Positions 16,889 to 25,019 of a stretch of DNA of 50,320 nt are shown here, one piece after another. Both the position numbers and the translations under genes were made by a program. The notes below the pieces were generated by a model. That model did not search any database, had not been told where the DNA came from, and saw only the letters and a program-made list of their open reading frames with translations. The first letter of the stretch is position 1, and each line of letters opens with the position of its first letter. The stretch is from Gemmatimonadota bacterium (GTDB lineage: Bacteria > Gemmatimonadota > Gemmatimonadetes > Gemmatimonadales > GWC2-71-9), in assembly GCA_003220795.1 (NCBI GenBank), contig QHTK01000059.1:1-50320 (forward strand), read 5' to 3'.

Positions 16889-18324
16889 CGACCGCGGGTG
16901 CCGGCTGGGAGACCGTGATCGGCCTCGAGACGCACGTGCAGCTGCACACCGCGTCCAAGATGTTCTGCGGCTGCTCGGCGGCATTCGGCGCGCCGCCCAA
17001 CACCAACGTGTGCCCGGTGTGTCTCGGGCTCCCCGGCGCGCTCCCTGTCCCGAATGAGCAAGCGCTGAAGCTTGCCGTGCGGGCCGCGCTCGCGCTCGGC
17101 GGCACGCTGCACCCCAAGAGCGTCTTCGCCCGGAAGAATTATTTCTATCCCGATCTTCCGAAGGGCTACCAGATCTCCCAGTTCGAGCAGCCGCTCGCGA
17201 CCGAGGGGGCGTTGTCCTACGTATCGCCGGACCGCGGGCTCACGACCGCGACCATCGTGCGGCTCCACGTGGAGGAGGACGCCGGGAAGTCGCTGCACGA
17301 CCGCTTCCCGAAGGAAACCGCGATCGATCTGAACCGCTGCGGGGTGCCGCTGATCGAGATCGTCACCGGTCCCGACTTCCGCTCGCCGTCGGAGGCCCGG
17401 CGCTACCTCCAGACGCTGAAGCAGGTGCTCGAGTACGCGGGCATCTCCGACTGCGACATGGAGAAGGGAAGCCTGCGGGTGGACGCCAACGTCTCGGTGC
17501 GGCGTGTCGGCGAGACGGCCCTGGGCACGAAGACCGAGGTGAAGAACATCAACTCGTTCGCGTACGTCGAGAAGGCGCTGACCGTCGAGCGCGACCGTCA
17601 GATCGCGCTGCTCGAGGGCGGGGGTGTCGTCGAGCCGCAGACGCTGCTGTACGACTCGAAGACGAACGGCGTCCGCCCGCAGCGCAGCAAGGAGCAGAGC
17701 CACGACTACCGCTACTTCCCGGACCCCGACCTGCCGCCCCTCGTGCTCTCGGAGGAGTTCATCGCGCAGGAGCAGGCGCAGCTCCCGGAACTGCCGGCCG
17801 CGAAGCGCGAGCGCTTCATGGCCCAGTACGCCCTGAGCGTGAACGACGCGGATGTGCTCACCGGCGATCGGGCGGTGGCCGATTACTACGAAGCGGTCGT
17901 CCACGCGGGGGCAGACGCCAAACTGGGGGCGAACTGGGTCATCAACGAGGTCCTCGCCGACGCGAAGACCCACGAGGAGCAGCTGCGCGTGCCGCCCGGC
18001 GCCCTGGCCCAGCTCATCGGGCTGGTGCGGGGCGGCACGCTGAGCCAGCAGGCGGCCAAGCGCGTGTTCGCCGAGGTGGCGGAGCACGGCGGCGAGCCGC
18101 GCAACGTCGCTGAGGCGCTCGGGGTCGTCCAGGTCTTGGATAGCGGGGTCGTGGCGGGCTGGGTGACCGAGGTGCTCGGCGCCCACCCGCACGAGGTGGT
18201 GCGCTACAAGCAGGGGGAAACGAAGCTGATGCCGTTCTTCGTCGGTCAGGTCATGAAGGTGTCGCGCGGCAAAGCCGACCCCAAGCTCGCGCAGCGAATC
18301 CTGGAGGAGAAGCTAGCCGCCTGA
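16885..18324 (+). CDS. gatB: Asp/Glu-tRNA amidotransferase subunit B
   Basis: This is the 479-aa kinase/transamidase subunit that activates and amidates the misacylated tRNA. ETHVQLHTASKMFCGC and CPVCLGLPG provide the zinc-binding Cys set; KNYFYPDLPKGYQIS and the DLNRCGVPLIEIVT segment follow. The C-terminal YqeY-like tRNA-binding domain spans about 330-479. Start is GTG 16885 within the gatA stop. Its last 12 nt overlap tail-to-tail with the phospholipase-like gene on the other strand. Confidence 0.97.
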   Translation: MTTAGAGWETVIGLETHVQLHTASKMFCGCSAAFGAPPNTNVCPVCLGLPGALPVPNEQALKLAVRAALALGGTLHPKSVFARKNYFYPDLPKGYQISQFEQPLATEGALSYVSPDRGLTTATIVRLHVEEDAGKSLHDRFPKETAIDLNRCGVPLIEIVTGPDFRSPSEARRYLQTLKQVLEYAGISDCDMEKGSLRVDANVSVRRVGETALGTKTEVKNINSFAYVEKALTVERDRQIALLEGGGVVEPQTLLYDSKTNGVRPQRSKEQSHDYRYFPDPDLPPLVLSEEFIAQEQAQLPELPAAKRERFMAQYALSVNDADVLTGDRAVADYYEAVVHAGADAKLGANWVINEVLADAKTHEEQLRVPPGALAQLIGLVRGGTLSQQAAKRVFAEVAEHGGEPRNVAEALGVVQVLDSGVVAGWVTEVLGAHPHEVVRYKQGETKLMPFFVGQVMKVSRGKADPKLAQRILEEKLAA

Positions 18325-19245
18325 GCGGTCGCGCCACGGTCGCTGCGCCTGCGAGGCCTGCCAGTAGGCGAGCGCGGGCGCGGGCAGCCCGAAGTGCTCC
18401 TCGGCCGTCTGCTCCATCCGCTCCGGATCTTCACGACCGCCTTCGTGCAGCGCCTGGCGGCGCATCTGCTTGGCGAGCCGCAACGCCTTGTCCCCCGCCG
18501 GATCGAGTCGCCGCGCCGCCGCGTCTTCCTCGCCCAGCATCTCCATCACATACTCGAACGCCACCGCCATGTGGCGCTCCACGTCGTCGTCGGGAAGGTC
18601 CCACCGTGTATTCTCGAGGATCATTTGGAACGCCCAACGCCAGCTCTCGCTCTCGGTCAGGTGCACCATCCCGCGGAACAGCCGGCGACTGGTCCGGACG
18701 CTGAACAGCGTGGGCGAAATGATGGTGTCGAGATGCGTGTCGCTCGGCGTGTGATCCTGGAGGATCAGCTCCTTCGCCTCTTTCGCGTAGGCGTCGCCCA
18801 GGTGGGTCTCGAAGCGGCTCTCCCAGTAGCTGTGGCCCAGGGCAGCGGTACTCGACGTGAGGACCAGCTGACGGGGCACGAAAAAGTTGTGGGCCACGGC
18901 GTCGGCTGCCAGGTGAGAGAGGTAGCCGAGCCCGAAGGCGCGCAGCGGATCGGTCGGCGCGAGATCGAAGATCTCCTGGCCCACGTGCCAGGCGTGACAG
19001 TGCCGCCCGACCGGGGCGTACTTCTTCGCGAGGGAGGTGTCGGCCGCGATGTTGCCGTACAGGTAGTCGTAGGGGAACGCCCGCAGCAGGTCGGCGACGG
19101 CGGCGGACAGCTGGTGCAGGTTCGCCAGCACCGACTCGCCGAGGTAGACGTGCGTGCCCGGCGTCCAGGCGTGGGCTACGGCCGGGAGCAGCGCGATGCC
19201 CGCCAGCGCCGCCGCCGTCGCGGCCAGCAGTCGCCCCGCCCTCAG
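18313..19245 (-). CDS. Secreted zinc-dependent phospholipase C-like protein
   Basis: This is a protein of about 310 aa with a Sec signal peptide (RAGRLLAATAAALAGIALLPAVAHA) followed directly by WTPGTHVYLGE, the usual mature N-terminal Trp of Zn-dependent phospholipase C. Metal-ligand candidates include the His residues in RHCHAWHVG and in SHLAADAVAHNF, plus Asp in the same helix. Family knowledge: these enzymes hydrolyse phospholipids, but many bacterial homologues are uncharacterised. The start is set at CTG 19245, which overlaps the upstream stop as CTGA and lies 5 nt after a perfect GGAGG (19255-19251). The nearest ATG is 19281, gives a poor acidic leader and has no Shine-Dalgarno. It is third in the minus-strand run. 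Confidence 0.82.
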   Translation of the reverse strand: MRAGRLLAATAAALAGIALLPAVAHAWTPGTHVYLGESVLANLHQLSAAVADLLRAFPYDYLYGNIAADTSLAKKYAPVGRHCHAWHVGQEIFDLAPTDPLRAFGLGYLSHLAADAVAHNFFVPRQLVLTSSTAALGHSYWESRFETHLGDAYAKEAKELILQDHTPSDTHLDTIISPTLFSVRTSRRLFRGMVHLTESESWRWAFQMILENTRWDLPDDDVERHMAVAFEYVMEMLGEEDAAARRLDPAGDKALRLAKQMRRQALHEGGREDPERMEQTAEEHFGLPAPALAYWQASQAQRPWRDRSGG

Positions 19246-19655
19246 CGCTTCCTCCGGCGCTTGACCGCGCGCCGCCCCCATTCGAGTACCGAGAGGCCGC
19301 GCCGCACGTTTCGGAGCGTGGCCGCTACGTCGAGCGTCGTCGTTTCGACCTCCTCCTGGACGACCTCGAACAGCGCGTCCAGATCGGCGAGACGGGTCTC
19401 GGCTGCGTCCGCCGCCTTCACGATCCGGCCGCGCAGCTCGCGCGACGTCCCCACCAGACTCTCCGCCTCGGTCCGGATCGTCGCCACGAGCTGGCGGACG
19501 TCGCTCACGGCGGGTCCGGCCAGATGCTCGAGGATCCGCAGAAATGTCCGCAAGGCGAGCACCGCGATGACGGACGACAGGGCGATCGCGATCGCCGCCA
19601 GCGCCAGGATCGCCAGTGAGATCCCCGTCACTACCGCCACCCAGGACGGAATCAT
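19242..19655 (-). CDS. DUF948-like membrane-anchored coiled-coil protein
   Basis: This is a 137-aa protein: a long N-terminal membrane helix (about residues 4-38), then an amphipathic region with heptad-like spacing (about 45-120, VRQLVATIRTEAESLVG, LRGRIVKAADAAETRLADL), ending in a strongly basic tail (AVKRRRKR). The layout resembles the DUF948 family of small membrane proteins of unknown role. It sits 6 nt after the antiporter-like gene, and its stop overlaps the next gene's start, so all three are probably one operon. Confidence 0.7.
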   Translation of the reverse strand: MIPSWVAVVTGISLAILALAAIAIALSSVIAVLALRTFLRILEHLAGPAVSDVRQLVATIRTEAESLVGTSRELRGRIVKAADAAETRLADLDALFEVVQEEVETTTLDVAATLRNVRRGLSVLEWGRRAVKRRRKR

Positions 19656-19661
19656 GCTCGG

Positions 19662-20927
19662 TCAGTCCACCGGCGCATTGGCCGTAAGCTCGGGGCGCGC
19701 GGGGGCGGGTGTCAACGGCGCCGGCCCCGCGCGCACCGCGAGCCGCATCAGCGGCGGCGCTGCCAATTGCGCCAGCGCGACCCCGAGCACCATCGTCGTC
19801 AGCACCGCGGCGCCCGCGTCCATCCCGCTCGCTCCGCCGCCCGGACTCTCGGGTCCAGAGCCGTAGGTGATGAAGTAGTTCACCGCGAGCGCGAGCGCCG
19901 TTCCCCCCTGGGCCACCGTCCCGAGCCCAAAGTGCGGCGTCAGGTCGCGCAGCGGGAGCGCCAGCCGTGCATAGCGCGTGCTGACCCAGCGCGCGGCGAT
20001 GCGGAGCGCCTGCAGCGCAGGCACGGCAGCGATGATCCAGACCGTGGGCAGCGCGAGCAGCGCGCCGCTGATGATCAGGACGGGGGCGTACATCGGGCGC
20101 TCCCACGCGCGCAGCGTGGTCCGCAACTCGCGCCGCCGCGGCGAGGCGTTCACCGTGACTAAGCCCGCGAGCGCGCAGACGATGAAGGGCGACACGTCGG
20201 TCGCATAGCCGACTCCCGCGCCGAGCAGCACGCTGCCGACGAGCGGCGCCGTGAGATCCCGGCCCGCGAGGGCGCGGCGCGTCACGCTCGAGCACACCCA
20301 TCCGACCAGAGCCCCGCCGCTCACGGCGAATACGGTCCACGCCACGGGATGACGTAGGGCCAGCGGGACGCCCATCGCGAGCGCGGCGGCTGCCGTCTCG
20401 AGCGCGGCGGCGCGGCTCAGGGCGCGTGCCAGGCGGGGCGCCACGCCGACGGCACGTGCCACCGCCGTGACCGCCCCGGGCCCCGACGCCGCGGCGACCG
20501 CCGCGAGGCCGAGCACGGTGGGGAGGCGCGGCGCCCACACCGCCGCGAGGCTCGGTACACGCCGGGCGAGCAGCCAGGCGCCCAGCGCCACGACGAGGAA
20601 GGCGGCCCCCGCTCCCGCTGCCGCAAGCAGCCAGGTGCCGCGCGGGATGCGACGCACGTAACGCCACTCGAAGCGCGCGCCCAGCGCCGCGCCGATCCAC
20701 CCGATGGCGAATGCAGTCAGCGGGGCGAGCGCGCGCCACAGCGGCCGGGCGAGCAGCTCGATCCCGGGTCCGAGCACCAGTCCCAGGAGGACGAGCGGAG
20801 CGCCGGCGGTGAGCGCGAGGTCGAGCGAGGGCGGGCGGGTCGACGACGGGCGCGGCAGGCGCGCGGCGAGCAGCCCGGCGACGGCGAGGAGCCCGAGCGC
20901 GAGAACCGGATTCACAAGGGCGTACAT
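19662..20927 (-). CDS. Polytopic membrane protein, cation/proton antiporter-like
   Basis: This is a 421-aa, very hydrophobic protein with about 11-12 membrane helices, starting MYALVNPVLALGLLAVAGLLAAR. Gly/Ala-rich helix pairs, a helix break at AAASGPGAVTAVARAVG and a late FGLGTVAQGGTALALAVNYF helix are reminiscent of Kef/NhaP-type Na+/H+ exchangers (CPA fold), but no diagnostic Asp-Asp pair was found. The function is therefore a guess from topology. ATG 20927 was preferred to an upstream GTG 20975. The gene is divergent from murA across a 50-bp gap. Confidence 0.65.
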   Translation of the reverse strand: MYALVNPVLALGLLAVAGLLAARLPRPSSTRPPSLDLALTAGAPLVLLGLVLGPGIELLARPLWRALAPLTAFAIGWIGAALGARFEWRYVRRIPRGTWLLAAAGAGAAFLVVALGAWLLARRVPSLAAVWAPRLPTVLGLAAVAAASGPGAVTAVARAVGVAPRLARALSRAAALETAAAALAMGVPLALRHPVAWTVFAVSGGALVGWVCSSVTRRALAGRDLTAPLVGSVLLGAGVGYATDVSPFIVCALAGLVTVNASPRRRELRTTLRAWERPMYAPVLIISGALLALPTVWIIAAVPALQALRIAARWVSTRYARLALPLRDLTPHFGLGTVAQGGTALALAVNYFITYGSGPESPGGGASGMDAGAAVLTTMVLGVALAQLAAPPLMRLAVRAGPAPLTPAPARPELTANAPVD

Positions 20928-20937
20928 TCGCGCACGC

Positions 20938-20967
20938 TTGACGCGCGCGCAAGCCGCGCCGTAGCTT
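20938..20967 (+). promoter_or_regulatory. murA promoter
   Basis: -35 TTGACG (20938-20943), 18-nt spacer, -10 TAGCTT (20962-20967), then 10 nt to the ATG at 20978. This predicts a leader of only about 4 nt. No Shine-Dalgarno is present. Confidence 0.75.
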
Positions 20968-20977
20968 GCGGTCACCT

Positions 20978-22285
20978 ATGCCTCCGTCGTTCCGCGTCTC
21001 GGGCGGCCGCCCGCTCAAGGGGACGATCCGCCCGGCGGGGAACAAGAACGCAGCGCTGCCCATCCTGGCGGCCACCCTGCTCGCCGACGGGCCCTGCCGC
21101 ATCGACAACGTTCCCCACATCCGCGACGTCGAGACCATGCTCGAGCTGCTGGCCCATTTGGGCGCGGCGGTCGCGTGGACGGCGCCCAACTCGGTCGAGG
21201 TGAACACCGCTGCGGCCGAGCCGCGCGAGCTCGACCCCAAGCTCTCCGCCCGGATCCGCGCGTCCATTCTGCTCGCGGGGCCGATGCTGGCGCGGTTCGG
21301 GCGGGTGAACCTGCCGCCGCCCGGGGGCGACGTGATCGGTCGCCGGCGGGTGGACACCCACTTCCTCGCGCTGGAACGATTGGGCACCGAGATCACGGTC
21401 GGCGCGACGTACCAGCTCGAGGCGAAGACGCTGCGCGGCGCGGACATCTTCCTGGATGAGCCGAGCGTCACCGCGACCGAGAACGCCCTCATGGCTGCGG
21501 TGGCGGCCGCGGGGACCACGATCCTCCGCAATGCCGCCAGCGAGCCGCACGTGCAGGATCTGGCTCGCTATCTGGTCGGCCTGGGCGGCCGGATCGACGG
21601 GATCGGCAGCAATACGCTCACGGTCGAGGGGGGCGCGCCGCTCCGTCCGGCGCCCTTCACGATCGGCCCCGACCACATCGAGATCGGCTCGTTCCTCGGG
21701 CTCGCGGCCGTGACGAACGGCGCCGTCACGATCGACGGCGTGCGCCCCGATGATCTGCGCGCCACACTGATGGCGTTCGAGCGGCTCGGCGTCCGGCCGC
21801 GCCTCGATCGCGCCAGGCTCATCGTCGACGCCGACCAGGAGCGCCGCATCCGCCCGGACCTGGGCGGGCACGTGCCGAAACTGGAGGATGGGCCCTGGCC
21901 CGCGTTCCCGGCGGATCTGATGTCGATCGCGATCGTCGTCGCCTCGCAGTGCGAAGGCCTGCTGCTCGTGTTCGAGAAGCTGTTCGAGTCGCGGCTGTTC
22001 TTCGTGGACAAGCTGATCGGCATGGGCGCGCGCATCGTGCTGTGCGACCCGCACCGCGCCGTGATCTCGGGGCCGTCTCCGTTGCACGGACAGGTGGTCG
22101 AGAGCCCCGATATCCGGGCGGGGATGGCGATGCTTCTCGCCGCCCTCGCCGCCCAGGGGGATTCCGTCATCCACAACATCGGCCAGATCGAGCGCGGCTA
22201 TGAGCGCATCGACGAGCGCCTGCGGGCGCTGGGGGCCCAAATCGAGCGCCTGGAGGGACAGCCGGATAGGCGGACAGGCGGATAG
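20978..22285 (+). CDS. murA: UDP-GlcNAc 1-carboxyvinyltransferase, Asp active site
   Basis: This is a 435-aa enzyme transferring enolpyruvate from PEP to UDP-GlcNAc, the first committed step of peptidoglycan synthesis. Hallmarks: GGRPLKGTIRPAGNKNAALP at the N-terminus, RASILLAGPMLARFG, and the active-site loop PPGGDVIGRRRVDTH. In this loop Asp118 replaces the Cys115 of E. coli MurA, the residue fosfomycin alkylates. The rest of the enzyme is normal in length and motif content. ATG 20978 was chosen because it lies 10 nt after the promoter; a TTG 12 nt upstream falls inside the -10. The C-terminal residues QPDRRTGG are encoded by the tandem repeat at 22264-22287. Confidence 0.96.
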   Translation: MPPSFRVSGGRPLKGTIRPAGNKNAALPILAATLLADGPCRIDNVPHIRDVETMLELLAHLGAAVAWTAPNSVEVNTAAAEPRELDPKLSARIRASILLAGPMLARFGRVNLPPPGGDVIGRRRVDTHFLALERLGTEITVGATYQLEAKTLRGADIFLDEPSVTATENALMAAVAAAGTTILRNAASEPHVQDLARYLVGLGGRIDGIGSNTLTVEGGAPLRPAPFTIGPDHIEIGSFLGLAAVTNGAVTIDGVRPDDLRATLMAFERLGVRPRLDRARLIVDADQERRIRPDLGGHVPKLEDGPWPAFPADLMSIAIVVASQCEGLLLVFEKLFESRLFFVDKLIGMGARIVLCDPHRAVISGPSPLHGQVVESPDIRAGMAMLLAALAAQGDSVIHNIGQIERGYERIDERLRALGAQIERLEGQPDRRTGG

Positions 22286-22365
22286 CGATGCCGGCAGGGC
22301 CAGGCGCGTCGCAGCCGGAGGCGGGCGGGGGTGGCGACCCGCCTATCCGCGTTTCCGCCTGTCCG
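22264..22365. repeat. Tandem nonamer array with inverted copies
   Basis: Left arm: GGATAGGCG, GGACAGGCG, GGATAG units in tandem (22264-22285). Right arm: CGCCTATCC (22340-22348) and TCCGCCTGTCCG (22354-22365), inverted copies. CGGACAGGCGGA (22271-22282) is perfectly complementary to 22354-22365. A nested hairpin is possible (22271-22277 with 22359-22365, and 22278-22285 with 22343-22350). The left arm encodes the MurA C-terminus. Confidence 0.85.
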
Positions 22366-22407
22366 ACCCTGCGCGAGCAGCCCGTCGCCGACCCCGCCGT
22401 TCCCCGC

Positions 22408-23118
22408 ATGGAGTTGCGCGACTGGGCCGAGCGGTACGGCGTGGTGGCGGGGATCACCACGCGAGGCAGCGGGCGTGGCTTCTCCCTCGGGTTGTGGAGC
22501 GAGGAGAACGTGGGCCAGGTCATGACCCGTTGGCGGGCCCTGCGCGCCGCCTTCCAACCCGCGTTTCCGGCGGTCGTGCTGAGCCACCAGATCCACGGCA
22601 CCGCCGTGCAGTGGCACCGTGCGGGACAACCGGGCTGGCTGATCCTCGACGGCGTGGATGGTCACGCGACGAGAACACCCGGCGTGCTCCTGACCGTGAC
22701 CGTCGCCGACTGCGTCCCGGTCTACCTGGTCGCTCCCCACAAGCGCGTGGTGGCGCTGCTGCACGCTGGCTGGCGGGGGACGGCGGGCGGCATGCTGGAG
22801 CGCGGCGTGGCGGCGGTACGCCGGGAGGCGTTCGTCATGGCGGAGGATATTGTAATGCATTGTGGTGTTGGCATTTGTGGGGCGTGCTATGAAGTAGGTT
22901 CTGAAGTGCTGGCGCAATTGACACCCGGGCGGGCGACGGCGGCGACGGGGCATGTCGACTTGCGAGCGGTGTTGGTACGGCAGGCCGCCGAGCTGGGCGT
23001 CCGCGAGGTGTCCGTCTCGCCCTGGTGCAGCGCCCACGATCGGGCGCACTTCTTCTCGCATCGCGCGTCGGGCGGGCGGGACGGGCGGATGATCGCGTAC
23101 CTGGGCGTCCCAGCTTGA
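22408..23118 (+). CDS. pgeF: Purine nucleoside phosphorylase/laccase-domain protein
   Basis: This is a 236-aa protein of the YfiH/LACC1 (PgeF) family. Family knowledge: members are zinc enzymes acting on purine nucleosides, and E. coli PgeF corrects mis-incorporated L-Ser in peptidoglycan precursors, which fits its place after murA. Motifs: LSHQIHGTAV, TVADCVPVYLV, HAGWRGTAGGM (metal-binding His/Cys set), CGVGICGACYEVG, and the C-terminal PWCSAHDRAHFFSHRAS. The start was placed at ATG 22408, where homology begins; an in-frame ATG at 22288 would add 40 residues encoded by the repeat region. Bases 22842-22922 have clearly lower GC and rarer codons than the surroundings. Confidence 0.9.
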   Translation: MELRDWAERYGVVAGITTRGSGRGFSLGLWSEENVGQVMTRWRALRAAFQPAFPAVVLSHQIHGTAVQWHRAGQPGWLILDGVDGHATRTPGVLLTVTVADCVPVYLVAPHKRVVALLHAGWRGTAGGMLERGVAAVRREAFVMAEDIVMHCGVGICGACYEVGSEVLAQLTPGRATAATGHVDLRAVLVRQAAELGVREVSVSPWCSAHDRAHFFSHRASGGRDGRMIAYLGVPA

Positions 23119-23142
23119 CACGCGCGGTCCCCGGACTAGATT
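23115..23142 (+). promoter_or_regulatory. rimP-nusA-infB operon promoter
   Basis: -35 TTGACA (23115-23120) overlaps the pgeF stop codon; 16-nt spacer; -10 TAGATT (23137-23142). The start site would fall near 23149, leaving a leader of about 37 nt before rimP, unlike the near-leaderless promoters elsewhere in the window. Confidence 0.8.
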
Positions 23143-23155
23143 CCGGGCCGGTACA

Positions 23156-23185
23156 GCGGGCGAAGTTCGGCCCGCACTTTTTTTT
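23156..23185 (+). terminator. Terminator-like hairpin with T8 abutting rimP start
   Basis: GCGGGC (23156-23161) pairs with GCCCGC (23170-23175); inner GAA/TTC pairs leave a tiny loop with one bulged G. After AC comes an uninterrupted run of eight T (23178-23185), immediately followed by the rimP ATG at 23186. This has the form of an intrinsic terminator downstream of the operon promoter, that is, an attenuator candidate. Confidence 0.75.
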
Positions 23186-23644
23186 ATGCTCTCCGACAGT
23201 CTCGTCGAATCATTTCGGGCCCAGCTGGCTGCCTTGGGCCTCGAACTGGCCGACCTCCGTATCGGCGGCACGCAAGCTCGGCCGCTCGTTCAAGTGCGCA
23301 TCGAATGGCCGCCGCCGCATGAGTCGCGGCGGGTGACGGTGGACGACTGCGCGATGGCGAGCCGCGCGTTGGAAGCCTGGCTCGACGCGGGTGGGCCCGT
23401 GGGGCCGCGCTACGGGCTCGAGGTCTCGAGCCCGGGACTCGACCGGCCGCTGCGCTGGCACCGCCACTGGCTGCGCTTCGTCGGACGCGAGGTGCAGGCC
23501 ACGGTCGCCGGTCTGGGTCGCGTGCGCGCCCGCATCGTGGCGGTGCCCGACGAGGCGACGGTGGTGCTCGAGCCCGCGGGCGCGGCGCCGCGGCCCGTGC
23601 CCTTGGCCGGGATCCGCGACGCGCGGCTGGCAGTGGACTGGTGA
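23186..23644 (+). CDS. rimP: Ribosome maturation factor RimP
   Basis: This is a 152-aa factor needed for 30S subunit maturation. It has the usual two-domain layout: N-terminal alpha/beta domain (LAALGLELADLRIGG, VDDCAMASRALEAWLD) containing YGLEVSSPGLDRPL, the family signature, and a C-terminal SH3-like domain (VRARIVAVPDEATVVLEPAG). First gene of the transcription-translation operon. The ATG directly follows a T8 tract, and no Shine-Dalgarno can be placed upstream; the purine-rich bases nearest to it lie in the hairpin. Confidence 0.95.
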   Translation: MLSDSLVESFRAQLAALGLELADLRIGGTQARPLVQVRIEWPPPHESRRVTVDDCAMASRALEAWLDAGGPVGPRYGLEVSSPGLDRPLRWHRHWLRFVGREVQATVAGLGRVRARIVAVPDEATVVLEPAGAAPRPVPLAGIRDARLAVDW

Positions 23645-23654
23645 CGAGGAACCA

Positions 23655-25019
23655 ATGACGACGAATACAAGCGACGTAGTTTCCGCGATCCGTGAGCTGA
23701 CGAACACGAAGCAGCTCGAGCGCTCGGAGCTGCTCGATCTGCTGAAGGACGGGCTGCACGCGGCGCTGGTGAAGCGCTACGGCCCCAACGTGCGGTCCGA
23801 GATCGGCATCGACGAGCTGAAGGGCACGATCCGGGTCGTCGTGCTCCGCACGGTGGTCGAGACCGTGGAGGACCCGGGCTCGCAGGTGGCGCTCGAGGAA
23901 GCGCGCTTCGAGGACGCGGACTTCCAGGTCGGCGACGTGCTCGAGGAGGAAGTGCCCTTCGAGGCGTTCGGGCGCACCGCCGTGCAGGCCGCGAAGCAGC
24001 GCATCATCCAGCGGGTGCGCGAGGGCGAGCGCGCCCGGATCCGCGAAGAGTTCACCGACAAAGTCGGCGAGCTCCTGTCGGGGGAGGTCCAGCAGATCGA
24101 GCGCGGCAAGATCGTGGTGATGCTGGCGAAATTTCGTGAAGCCGAAGCCATCATCCCCTACCGCGAGCAGAACCACCGCGAGCACTTCCACCAGGGTGAC
24201 ACGATTCGGGCGGTCCTGAAGCGCATCGAGGAGACCCCGAAGGGGCCGCGGCTGATCCTGTCCCGCGCCGACCCGCTGTTCGTCAAGGCCCTGTTCAAGC
24301 TCGAAGTGCCGGAGATTCAGCAGCAGATCGTCGAGATCCGCGCCACGGCGCGCGAGGCGGGGAGCCGCACCAAAATCGCCGTCTCGTCCCGTGACGATTC
24401 GATCGATCCGGTGGGCGCCTGCGTGGGGCTCAAAGGCTCGCGCGTGCAGGCCGTAGTGAACGAGCTGGGCGGCGAGCGCATCGACATCGTCCCGTGGTCG
24501 CCCGACCCCGAGCGCTTCGCGAAGCTGTCGCTCGCGCCGGCGCGCGTGGCCCGCGTGTTCTCGGATCCCGAGACCAAGACGATCCAGGCGATTGTGGACG
24601 AGGACCAGCTGTCGCTCGCCATCGGTCGGAACGGCCAGAACGTACGGCTCGCGTCCGAGCTCACCGGCTGGAAGATCGACCTGTATTCGAGCCGCGAGTG
24701 GCTGGAGCGCGGCGGCGAGGGCCCGCTGTTCGCGCCGCTGCCGCCCGAGGAGGAGGCGGCGACCAAGGTGTCGCTGCGCGAGCTCAAGGGCCTCCCCGTC
24801 GAGCTGGTCGACGTGCTCGAGCGGGCGGGCAAGAAGACGCTCCAGGATATCCTGGACTTGGAGCGCGAGGACGTGGACAAGATCGCCGGCATGACGCCTG
24901 AGCTTGCGGACAAGCTGATGACCTTCCTCAACGAGATGATGGAAGAAGGGGGCGAGGAGGAGGCGGGGCCGGCGGTCGAGCCGCCGGCCGGGGGCGACAC
25001 GTCCGCCCAGCCGGCGTGA
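23655..25019 (+). CDS. nusA: Transcription elongation/termination factor NusA
   Basis: This is a 454-aa RNA polymerase-binding factor controlling pausing, termination and antitermination. Domains in order: N-terminal RNAP-binding domain (1-125), S1 (about 130-200; GEVQQIERGKIVVML), KH1 (DSIDPVGACVGLKGSRVQAV) and KH2 (LAIGRNGQNVRLASELTGW), plus one C-terminal helix-hairpin-helix repeat (about 385-440; LPVELVDVLERAGKKTLQDI) and an acidic Gly/Glu tail. ATG 23655 with a GAGGAA upstream. Stop overlaps the next gene (GTGA). NusA autoregulation of its own operon is known in E. coli; the hairpin before rimP would be a natural target. Confidence 0.97.
   Translation: MTTNTSDVVSAIRELTNTKQLERSELLDLLKDGLHAALVKRYGPNVRSEIGIDELKGTIRVVVLRTVVETVEDPGSQVALEEARFEDADFQVGDVLEEEVPFEAFGRTAVQAAKQRIIQRVREGERARIREEFTDKVGELLSGEVQQIERGKIVVMLAKFREAEAIIPYREQNHREHFHQGDTIRAVLKRIEETPKGPRLILSRADPLFVKALFKLEVPEIQQQIVEIRATAREAGSRTKIAVSSRDDSIDPVGACVGLKGSRVQAVVNELGGERIDIVPWSPDPERFAKLSLAPARVARVFSDPETKTIQAIVDEDQLSLAIGRNGQNVRLASELTGWKIDLYSSREWLERGGEGPLFAPLPPEEEAATKVSLRELKGLPVELVDVLERAGKKTLQDILDLEREDVDKIAGMTPELADKLMTFLNEMMEEGGEEEAGPAVEPPAGGDTSAQPA

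Noticed and set aside
22288..22407. N-terminal extension of pgeF
   Set aside because: The 40 extra codons are Gly/Ala/Pro-rich, derive partly from the repeat arms and lie before the start of family homology.
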